This document shows positions 12,501 through 24,500 of a DNA stretch of 64,000 nucleotides, piece after piece; positions within the stretch are counted from its first letter, which is position 1, and each line of letters opens with the position of its first letter. The notes under the pieces were generated by a model. The model saw nothing but the letters and a program-made list of their open reading frames with translations, ran no database searches and was not told the origin of the DNA. This stretch comes from Ignelater luminosus (taxonomy: Eukaryota > Arthropoda > Insecta > Coleoptera > Elateridae), in contig VTPC01089559.1 of NCBI GenBank assembly GCA_011009095.1, forward strand, positions 1-64,000, read 5' to 3'. The position numbers and the translations under genes are program-made.

Positions 12501-15500
12501 TCTTTTGCATAAGTGCGGTAATAATAAATATTCTGCTATCAAAACAAGAAATAACATTATTTTTTCATGTTTTATTATTGTTCCACTTGAAGTTTAAGTT
12601 GTTCCATATGATATATGCAGCTATGCCTGGCACATCCACAATGTTCATAAAAACAGCTACAGGCCAATGACTGGTGCATCTTTTACACATGTATTTGTTA
12701 ACCATTTGATCTAATGTGTCCACACTACATTTTGTATTGTTGTAATACAGTATAATCTCAGACTTTTAATTGTCGTTGTTACATTAGCCAGTATTGTGCA
12801 TTGTAGATAAAACTATAACACTTTTTATGTTTTTTTGAAACATTAGTGAAGCCGAATAAAGATGATTTTTCTTGATGTTTCTTGTTAGGTAAAAATTCGT
12901 TTGGAACAAACCATACGATTTTCTCTACTGAGCCTGCCATGGTGAGGCCACTGGCAAACAAAGCATGTGCTAAAGGCAGGTCAAAGAAATAGTTGTCAAA
13001 AGTTTCCTGTGTAAGGAATCCCAATGAGGGGATAGAAAGTTTCAGAATCACAGGTCCATCAAATTTTCATGCCATACTGATCAGGTTTCTCAAAGGCATG
13101 TAATTGGCTGAACGGACATCTTCCTCAGAAAGGTACTAGTTGTTCATCAATGATATTTTTTTCCTGGCAAGTAATATTTTCTAAGACTTCCATTTGCTCT
13201 TTTCCATACATCACATATGGGAGCCAATTTGTCATTTCTTCGTCGCTTGACCCTTGTATCCTTGTTGCCAAATCTTATAAATCGGAGTAAATTCTTAAAT
13301 CTTTTTAGGCCCATTGTGGCATGGAGAATTGGAGGTCCCATATAATGAATTCTACAAAACTTCACAACTGGTATCGTTAGCATTGAGATGACCTGCACAG
13401 TTACTACAATACCAATAAATGAGTAAATTTCGTTCGGCTTCTTTATTTGTATACATTACTATATTGTCTATAAATAAATGAAAACAACCCACTGGATCTT
13501 CAACTATTTGGCCAGGAGATAGCACTACCTTGTGTAACTTGCTTTTGATTATATTACATGAATGAGTACGTCCAGAGGGTTAAGGTTGATTGTTCCATTC
13601 TTCAGTCCTTACAGTCCACAGATGCATTTTCTATATCTGAAAGATTCTCCAGTATTTCCATTAGTTCTTTATCTGTCAAACCTTTTCTTGCCATTTTTAG
13701 TAAAAGTTGATAGTAAATAGTCGAAGTAAAATCACTAATCAAGTATGTCTACTTGTAGTAGCAACTTTGATTTCAAGATATTTACTAACTCCGTAAAGGC
13801 GCTATAACAGTTATACAGGGTCCCTAAAAAGTATGGAAACGCTACCCCGCAGAAACAGTAAGTAATAGACAAATGAAATTTGGAGAGACTAAAGTAGGTA
13901 TTTTTTGTCATGTTTTGCAAAGGGAATTAAAAACAAATCTTCAATTGTTTTTTGGTACGGCCGCCATATTGAATCTTTTTTAATGGAACACCCTGCATAT
14001 AACCCCATATCTGGATAGGGATTTTCAAGACGAAGTCAATGGTATATGGGTTGCTATACTTATCTTCAAAGGTTTTGGAGATACTCGCTATTCTTTTGTC
14101 AGGGGTTCACTATTAAAAAGTATGGGAACACGCTGCTCCTTCAAAAATGGTAAGAGATAGACAAATGAAATTTGAAGATCTTAAAGTAGGCATTGTTTGC
14201 CATGTTTCATGAAAAGAATTAAGATCAAATCTTCAATTGTTTTTTCCGTACGACCGCCATCTTGAATTTCTTTAAATGGATCACTCTGTGTATGACCTCA
14301 TATTTTGATGGGAATTTCTAGGGCGAATTCAATAATATAAGGGTTGCTATACTTATCTTGAAAGGTCTTGGAGATTAATCACTATTCTTTTGTCAAGGAT
14401 TTCTGAACTTTAAGAACGGATTCATAATGCAAGCAGATCCCCCGATTATTTGCAAATTCTTTGCGAAAACTTCAAAAGAGATTGTTTCATTTCCAAGAAG
14501 TTAACGAAATGCATTTTGAACACCTGTTATAAAATCATATTGTGTTTTTGTTATTATCAATTTGTCACTATTTGTTCTTATTCCACCATAAATTTAGTTT
14601 GCTCTAGCATCGATCTATTATTTTAAATAAGTAGGCTAAGGGCAAAATTTTTACGGTTTTCTTTTACTTCAATTACTTATAAAATAATCGCACATCGTTG
14701 TTTTAGTTCCATTGCCTCTGCTGTTTCACGGGTAACTCAATTTTGATAAAAATTAATAGTGAAATCCTTGACAAATGAATAGTGATTATCTCCAAAACCT
14801 TTCAAGATAAGTATAGCAACCCTTATCTTGTTGAATTCGCCTTTAAAATCCCTATTGAGATATGGAGTCATATACAGGCCGATCCATTTAAAGAAATTCA
14901 AGATGATGGCCGTGCGAAAAAACAATTTAAATTTGTTTTTTATTCCCTTCACAAAACAAGGCAAACAACGCCTACTTTATGCTATTTAAATTTCATTTAT
15001 CTATCTCTTACCGTTTTTGCAGGAGCAGCATGTTTCCATACTTTTTAATAGTGAACCCCCTAACAAAAGAATAGCGAGTATCTCCAAAACCTTTGAAGAT
15101 AAGTATACCAACCCTTATATCATTGAATTTTTCTTGAGAATCCCTATCCAAATATGGGGTCATATGCAGGGTGTTCTATTTAAAAGAATTCAATATGGCG
15201 GCCGTGCGAAAAAACAATTGAAGATTTGTTTTTAATTCCCTTCGCAAAACATGGCAAAAAATACCTACTTTAAGCTCTACAAATTTCATTTGTTTATTAC
15301 TTACCGTTTCTGCGGCGGTAGCGTGTTTCCATACTTTTTAGCAACCCTGTATATGCAGTCATAGAAACTGAATCTAACAAATTATTATGCATTTCTATTG
15401 TGATTAGAGGATATACCATTTAGAACCGGTGAGTTTTGAAAATCTAATCGGGTACAAACCAATTTCTCTATAATTTTTAAAAGGAAGTCATAAAAGTAAA

Positions 15501-18500
15501 ATATGTCACATTTCCTAAATTTATGTTTTCCTTCAACATAATTTTGCAATTCTTTTTAGAAACCAAGCAAATAAAATAATTTACCTAAAAAGATGACAAA
15601 GACTGAAATGTTTAACTAATTAACAACACTCTACCTGAAGTATTTTTGGAAATCATAAAGACTAATACCCTATGACGAATATTTTAGAAAATATCATCAA
15701 GTAAAACAGGTTCTGGATCAACTGAACCCACCTTGACCAGATAAGGATTAAAATAAATGTTTTTGCGCAAATTTATTTTTTAAAAAGACATCCATTTAGG
15801 TCTCCTCTTTCACATATTGATCAAACACGTAATTAAATCTACTGTAAGTGATTGTGTTTTGTTTCAGATATTGCTGTAAAAATGCGAGGATAGTTTAACT
15901 TGCTAATTCATGTTATTCAATATGAGATTTGTAATGGCAGTGTTTTTCATTCAAAATACTGAAACAATCGAAGCAACCAACATGACACAATATTACAATA
16001 CAAAACGTTTTTGGAAACAAAAGTAAGATTCAATTTCTAAGCAAATGATGCACTCTGATTGGTTTAATGTAGACTTATGATAGAAAAAAAATAAGCACTA
16101 CTACATGTCTTTGGACAGTTAAAACAGGTTGTTTGGTTAGAGACTACCTTCAGAAACCTGTTCAAATGGTTAAGATAAACATAAAATATAATCAAATCTT
16201 GATATCTTGAACCTCGATAACACGAATTCTTTGATTACTTAATCTTATTGTGAATAGCCAATAAACATATGTTCATATAAAAATGCTTTAATTAATATTA
16301 ATAATAAAATTTTTATTTACTAATAGAAATATTCAACTACAGAGAAAAGAAAAATATACACAAATATAATAGCAAGTAAATATTCCAGAAAAGAAACATT
16401 CATTGTGTGACATAATATTAATTAATAAACTGAGCAAGAATTTGAAGGTTTGGGTAAAATTAAAGAAGAATTAATAAAAATTTACAAGAATTAATGAAGA
16501 GAATTGATGAAAATTAAATAAACATCATGTTGAATTGAATAGACAGCATCGGAAGAAACTAAAGTGATATTGCAGAAATCTGAAATCTTTATTGCATTTG
16601 TTATAACTTCTGATCATTGTTAATATAGGTGAAGTCATATCCTGGGGCATTAGTTGAGGTTTTGATTACTCAACGTGTTATTTCTTTCCCTTCGAGTTAT
16701 CGAGGTTCAACTGTGCTTGCAAAGTTGTTACCTGGTTAATAGAAAAATCCAAGCCTGATAATAAGTCAATATTAGATTTTTCTTTTTTTGTTTGATTCTC
16801 AGGTATGGCACTTGCATTTGTAGGAACAGTTGTTTGGTTAACAGACAATCCCATTGAATAATTGGTTGATACTGTAGGATTTGAAACGGCTTGGGTCACC
16901 ATTGCAGATGTATTCACATTCGCATAACCTCCATAACTCATATAACTGTTTTGTGGTTGATTATAAGAATAGTAAGCATCAGATGTAGAATCTACAGTAT
17001 AAGCAGAACCATAAATCTGTTGATTATAAGAATCTGTAGTTGGCGCTATATTGGTTTGTGCATTGTACTGCTGCTCTTGCTGCTGCTGTAGTAATTGTTG
17101 CTGTTGTTGCAACTGCTGCTGCTGTTGTAATTGCTGTTGCTGTTGTTGCAACTGCTGCTGTTGTTGTAATTGCTGTTGTTGCAACTGCTGTTGCTGTTGC
17201 AATTGTTGTTGCTGTTGCAGTTGTAGTTGTTGCTGCTGTTGTAGCTGTTGCAACTGCTGTTGTTGATCTAATTGTTGTTGTTGTGATTGCTGTTCATACT
17301 GTTGTTGATATTGTTGCTGTTGATACACATTATAGTTTCCCGCATACATAGAGGAATTTGAATAAACAGCAGAATTATCCTGATTAACCGTACTGGAATT
17401 ACTGTATATAGAGCTGAACATTTCGGTTTGATTTACAGGTTGATTAGTATATAAATTAGTCTGTTCATAATTACTTGTTGGCTGAATTGCTTGTGAATAC
17501 ATTTGAGTATTTGATGGTGTATTAACAGTGACGGTATATGAATTATTATTTGCTGGAGCATAACTATTTGGAACTTGTATGGAATGTGTAAAGGAATTTC
17601 CAGGCTGCATACTTGATGTAGAATAATTTGTGTTGTCTGTATAACTTTGTGGTGTTGGTGTATTGTATGCTACATTGGTTGAAGCTTGAGAAGCAGATGT
17701 ATCATACATATAAGTGCCTGTTTGATATGGATAAGAACCAGCAGAATATGTTGGTGTTTGTAAAGCTGCAGTTGAATTTGATGATGAATTGTATGTATTT
17801 AAATAAGTTGCTCCTACATTATCCTGTTTAGGAAGTCCCTCGTGCGGTTGATAATAGATATTTTGGTTTGGTACAGCTTGGAGAGTTGGATCTGAAATAA
17901 AATGACCATATTAAAGTCAGTTTTGTGAATATAAGTCATTAGAACTTACTGTTAACAGGATATCCATAAGCTTGTTGTTGTGTTTGTTCTTGATTTTCTC
18001 CTGGCATTGGTTTGGACATTAAAGCAGCCATTCTGTCACTTAAATCTTGTTCAATGTTCTTTTCACCATATGGATGCATATAAGTATAATTATAAGAATT
18101 ACTGTAAGTGGTTGTAGTATTTGGCATCGTTGCTACTGCAGTTGCATATGAAGGATTATAATAAATTTGACCAGCATTTGTATAATTAATATAATGGTCT
18201 TGTTCACTGCTATAAGAAGGAACCGTATCACTATTCATTTCAGAACCCACAGGTGCGGGACGAACTGCAGGAGGCCATACTTGATCAGGCAAATTTGAAA
18301 CCATGTTGGGCACACCTGAAGAATACACATTTGTATTTGTTTCTGGAATAACTGCAGGTACGTGATCAGTTTTTATAGGTTCCGAGTAGTCTTTCAATTT
18401 CGATTCTAAATAGTCTTTAAGTTTAGGGCCAGTACTAGGCGGTACAACTGCAACAGCAGGTTTCTTTTTGTTATGTTTAGCTAACATCTGTTCACGTTCT

Positions 18501-21500
18501 TCATCTTGTACTTTACAAGTGCTCTTTATACGTTGTAATAATTTTGTAACGTTAGTTTCAAGTTTATTATAAAACTCAAGTCCTTTATTTGCTTTAGCTA
18601 ATAAATCGTCGTACGTATCATAAGAATTTACCAAGGCAGATAGCATTGTTGAACGTTTTGTAACGATGTCTTGAAGATATCGCCTTGTATTTGTGAATCG
18701 AGCATATGCATCAATTAAAGCCTTTAGTATATTTTCTTGAGCTGCCATGTTTTGTTCAATTAAGGCCGCCTGAATAATTACAACTAATTATTAAAAAGAA
18801 AACTGTTTGTGTTGAAATAAATATGTTACCTGTCGTCTATGTTTTTGCAATTCTTGACTAAACAATTGATCTAGATTCTTTTCAGGTGATCTGGTAACAA
18901 GAAGACTGGTAATGTCATCGTTTTGTACGGCATCTCTTAACTGAGCCCACAACAAGGCTCTTTGATTCTTCATTTCGTCTACTTTCACTAATAATGATTC
19001 CATTTCATGAATCATTTCTTCATCTACTTCTCCTATTTTGATAAATCATAGCAATTAGAAGTAAATGCATACAATTACACACAGCATACTTACGATTTGG
19101 TAGCTCAACTGATGGTATTTGTTGTTTCAGCTGTGACAAAGGAAGAGCCAAGATTTTAAGGTTTGCAATATGAGTTGTCATAGCTCGATGTAAATTTTGA
19201 TTTGAATCGGAAGCTTTTGAGTGCGCCTCTTGATACTTAGTAAATTCTCTTGTTAAATCAGTTGCTATTATACTTGGTGGTCTGGAACCCATCTGTGTTT
19301 GGTATTCTTGTTCCTTTTTTTCCTCTTCCTAAAAGATTATTTTGTTTGTAAAAATACTCAAAATTATGAAGTTTCAAGGTAATATTACCTTTAACAAGCC
19401 ATCAATTTCATTTAGCATGGCTTCTACATCATGGTATGTATTAGAGAGTTTTGCCATTGCATTAACCAAGTCTTGTGTTGCTGTTGGTCTAGCAGACATA
19501 GCTGCAGCTCGATCTACAATATCTTGTGTAAGGCCACTTGCTTGACGCATCTGTAATTTCGTTTAAAAGGAAGAATTTGTTTTAGATGGTGATAAAACAG
19601 CAAGTCTTGTTTTTACCTGAGTTAAAACATCCAGTTGCATGGAGGACATAAATTCTACAAGAGCTCTATCTTTATTTTCGACCAATTCACCTAACTGTCT
19701 CAGCATTTGTGCCTTCTGTTCACTATACATTGATGATGCTTCGTGGGCTTCCATAGGCACTAAACGGGCAAATATATCAGTTCCTGAGACCTAGAAAATA
19801 TAAATTAAAAATGATACTTCATCAATTTTTTTACTGCAATTTTATTTAATGTCATATTTTACATTTTACATGAATAGATAAATTACTGAGACACGCTTTT
19901 ATCAAATACATCTTTTCCAGGCTCACCTCAACATCATTTATATTAAACACAATTCCTTTAACTAATGATGCTCCTTTAACTTCTTGTAATGCATCTTTAT
20001 CAGGTACATCTTCATGATAAATAAATTCATTTTCATTTTTAGCAGCTTTTCTCTTTCCTTCCACAACGTCACCAGTAAATGCTAGGGCTTCACTGATTTC
20101 CTACAGGAAAAAAAAATGTAACGACTGATTAAATATCAGCAGTAATAGAACTCGATTACCTGTTGATGGCTTAGATTGTTAGCACGCTTGCATGCTTCCT
20201 GTAATTGATCAGAAGCTGCCTGATAAAATGCCACTCTTTCACCCATCTTTTGTTGTTCTTCAGCTTGTTGGCCCTGATATAAAAGTGCAATAGCCTTATG
20301 ATATGCTACCTGTAAGAAAAACACTTTCAATAATTTAATGCACCTATGGAAGATGAGAAATATATTACCTTGAAGTTAAGATATTTTATCCAATCCTTAT
20401 AAACACGACTGCCAAGAAGATCACATAGAGGACCTTCTTCTCCACTAGTTTGCAATGTCGACAATGCTTGTTTATAGTAGTCTACTACTTGCACAGCGAC
20501 TTTTGCTAAAATGTGTGTAAATGCAAGTTAGATTCAAAAATACACATTGAGAATTAGTCTACAATATACTAACCAATTATAGTAGCTTTTCTATTATCCA
20601 TCATACTTTTTTCTAAAATACATTCCTGTGCTTGTGCCAAACAGGTCAGATGCATAAAATGAATTATTTCTGGAGCCAACACTAAATTTACCATTTGTGG
20701 ATAAGTTTCCCTCACCGTCTATAAGTGATACCATGAAAAATATATGTATACGTGTACTTTACTGTAAAAGATTTTATTTCATTCTCAACTTTACCTGAAA
20801 AGCCCATGCGGCACATTGAAAGTGAGTACAAGCCATTTTCATCCCTTCCGGTGTAACACGACTATCTGCTGCCCCTAATTTTGAATGTACAGCTCCAATG
20901 TCATACAATACATTCATCAATTCAAAATCTATATCGGGTACAGAACATACCATGTTAGAATAGTTATCACGCCTAAAAAGTTCAATTTATTAATTTGGAA
21001 ATATTCTACAGGGTGTTTCAAATTCAAGCTTATGCATGGAGATCTCGCTTATTATAAGCGATAGAGCATAAGTTTAAATTTGGCACTTTTATTAAATTTT
21101 ATGCTGATTAATAACCTAAAGAAATTTGAGCTAACTTCTTTTGTTTTCAATTTATGACCAAAAAAGGCAAAATGACGATTTAAGTTTCTCACTCCTAGCT
21201 TCCTTATTATTGGGAATTATAGCAATTCAATAAAACATTCTCCAGCCAGTTTTTTATTACTAATAACCTCAGATTGTCAAAATTCTCAACTAACATTTCA
21301 GTTTTATAAAACCATCATCAGGTTCATTTTTTTCTTATGGACGCCATATTTGATATTGACATCATTTGATAGGATTTTTTACATTATTTTGGCTAACTTG
21401 ATTTACAACAGAAATATAAAATAAAATCGAGAAACACTAATAGTAAAACAAGTGAAGATGCTGTGGGAAAAACGATCTAAGTTACAAATTAGAATTAGAA

Positions 21501-24500
21501 CTTTTGAAATAAAGCAATTTTAAAGTTTCAAGACCTACAACATTTCTTGTGTTAAACTTGTAAATACTCTTATAAACTTTAGAATGCAACTTCCACTTAT
21601 CAGAAAAAAGAATGATCCAAGTCCATACATCAAATCTAAAAAAAATATTCATTTTTCATTTTAGGTTGCATTAAATACACTAATGGAAAAAAGAAACAAA
21701 TTTCCCAAATTTTTTAGTGATTTTAGAAATGCTGTATCTCAGTGAAAAATGCTCATATCTTCAGATCTTTTAGTGAAAAATTTTTAGGAGCTACAGTTAT
21801 CACGCAATCCTAAGAAATAATGCGCAAAACAAATTTTGCAATTTTTTTTTTTTGGGTCCACAGACTCGGAAAATTTTTTTCACCTAACCCATTGCATGGA
21901 TCGAATAGTTTGTTTATTCAGCTTCAATTTCCTTTTTTTAAACCTCGATATGATCATTTTTCACCGAGATATCAGACTTTCAATGGAAAAGGATCCTTTT
22001 GTCTTTAATCATCGATATCTTCAGGAAAAAAGATTTTTTTCCATTCTTGACATGAATTTGATAAAACAAGAAAAAAAGAATAATTTATGGTTTTCTAGAA
22101 AATCAACGGCTAAATTACAAATATTCTCGAAAAATTTTTTTTTCTAAATTTAAATGTTTGCGGTAAAAAAAATCTCAAAACGAGCATTTTTCACTGAGAT
22201 TTCTAAAATCACTAAAAAATTTGGGAAATTTTTTTGTTCCTTTAATTTTTTCTATTAGTGTAGTTATGGATGTTCTTACCTCACTCATCCTTGTCACTTG
22301 GTACCTTGATGTGATGAACTGGCAGATTACTATAGTAGTTTTGATTTTCTTGTGAAACACGTTTTTTCAAATCCTGCAGTTCGTTATACTTTTTTATGGG
22401 AATGGCTCAAACTTTATATAATAAACTCGGCATGCTCTGGCTCCATTTTAAATCTTTCTTTGATGTAATCACGTAACTGGCCATTATACCATTATAACTA
22501 TCACGAGCTTCTATTGTTTGGGCATGGCTTAAATTTACAAGAGCTTCTTCGAGTTGCAACAGGAGAAGTTTTTTTGTAAAATGTTGCAAGATATTTTGTC
22601 CATGCAAAAAACATATTCTGACTACATCAAATGGAAAAGGTTTGGATCTAGCATTTTCAAACTCTCTTACCCAATCGTCTGGAATTTCTACTGTCGCCTT
22701 TTGATTTATAGTCCAAAGTCTTTATTATACTCTAAATATGGGTGTCCCCTAATGGGAAATGTGACCTTAATGCTGTGAAAGCGTTTTTCCTTGTGTACAA
22801 GGAAGTGCAATAAGCGAAGAATTGTATAATTTTTGTTTTGGTCTGCGCATGAGTCACAGTAACTTTCTAAATGTCTTACATTTGTCGACAAATAGTTGAA
22901 ACAGAAATGGTATAGTAAAGATGACACTTCGTCTAATAGCACATGAATATTAAAACTTATGTTTGTTGTTATATTTGGTGTAGGAAGATTTTTGGAATAA
23001 TCCATTGCTATTGCTTCAAAATCATTTTCTTTCCTAGCTCTTCTTTTAGCTTTTCGTTTCCTGCTGTAAAAGGTGTCAACTTTCAATTTATTAACCTTAA
23101 CCTCTGTCTCCCTGTCTCTGTCTTCCCATTGTAGATAGTCTGTTTTAACTTTATGCGAGTCACAGAAACTGCATGTATCTGATCACGGATATCCAAATGA
23201 TATATTAAAATCATCGATAAAAATTTTGCGGTACCTGTCGTAAGAAATTCTTGCATTGTTATATTTAGCATTATATAATTTCCACATTTTTTTAATATTG
23301 AGGTCTTCAGGTAGATAAATTTCTGTTGTTTTGTGGAGACTGTAGCGGGATTTACAACCTTGAAATGATTGTATATGTAGATTTATTCATTCAACAATTT
23401 CTTGTTTATGTCTGTGCGGACGATTTTGGTGTTTTTCTCTTTGGTCTTTTCCACTGCAACCATTATGTTTTATGTAGTTCTTTAAAGTAATAATAATTCT
23501 GTCATTGGATATTCCGTGTAAACTTCTAAAAGCTTTTTGACAAAAGCTACTTCTTTGGAAAATTCACCTTCCTTAATTCTGACTTTAAATTTATATGAAT
23601 GATCACTCAAATTTGCAATATTTTCTTCTTTTTGTGGTCTTCGCCTATGAATATGTAGTTGTTTTGTGCATTATGGTTCCTCATATTGAAACATTGAACA
23701 ACTTCATCTCTTTGACTCTATAACCTCAAAACAGTGAAACTTTTACATTCACATGAAAGTCCAGTTTCACATGTGTGATTGCGTAAACACTTAGCTGCAT
23801 CACTTACTCTACCAGAGCTTTTCCTTTTTTTAGTTTTTCTCAAAATAAGTTCAGATAAAAGCACTTTGTCACTCTCACTACTGCTTAAATCACTCATTTT
23901 AACATATGAAACCACAAGCAACTGGCACCACGATTGATATTATTTTGTCAACTAAGAATATATCTCAGCGCTGGAGTACTCCTAGTCACAAACCCCTTTA
24001 AGTGGACTTGGATCGGTTTTACATAAAACGACATGGACTTAGATCGGTATTTCAAAGTATTCCTTATTTTCAACTGCGTTTTTGACGGACTTAGATCGCT
24101 ATTTGGCCAATCATAATATGCCTGTTTATTAGTACTTACATTAGTTACTAGATGGTAGTAAAATCAAAAATTTTTTAAATTTGGACTTAGATCGTTTTTC
24201 CCCGCGACGTCTTCAAGTAAGCCACGCTTTTTATTTTTTCATTCATGACAGAAGACATATGGAACAATACTGAAAGCTTTTTTTTTTGAATAAACACTTG
24301 TAGAAAAGATACTAGCTTCCTACTTATTTGATGTACTTGATGTTATCTTACAAAAATATATTTCTTTTGTTTTAGCAATTGTTGCATGACAAATTTGATA
24401 AAGATTCGCAATTTTTATGAGTTTGATGTCATGATGCGCTGCAATAAAAAATGGTGTTTACCTCTCAGATAATTTCATTTTTAACAAATATCTAGTAAGA

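Larger units (their letters stand above)
21453..24215. mobile_element. DNA transposon with GGGAAAAACGATCTAAGT ends and DUF7869-like gene
   Basis: The left end has GGGAAAAACGATCTAAGT at 21465-21482 and the right end has its exact inverse at 24185-24202; the similarity extends outward to about 30 bp with transitions. The core GGACTTAGATCG recurs in direct orientation near 24003, 24032, 24079 and 24183, as expected of subterminal binding sites. The interior carries a decayed minus-strand gene (22400-23896) and a later MITE insertion (21678-22260). It lies in intron 2 of PTPN23. I could not name its superfamily. Confidence 0.75.

Noticed and set aside
14737..15235. Short open frames in the foldback arms
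   Set aside because: They repeat between arm units and lie in non-coding inverted repeats.
16891..17351. Plus-strand frames rich in Val/Ala/Cys or Leu/Ile
   Set aside because: They are the complement of the PTPN23 polyglutamine-coding exon.
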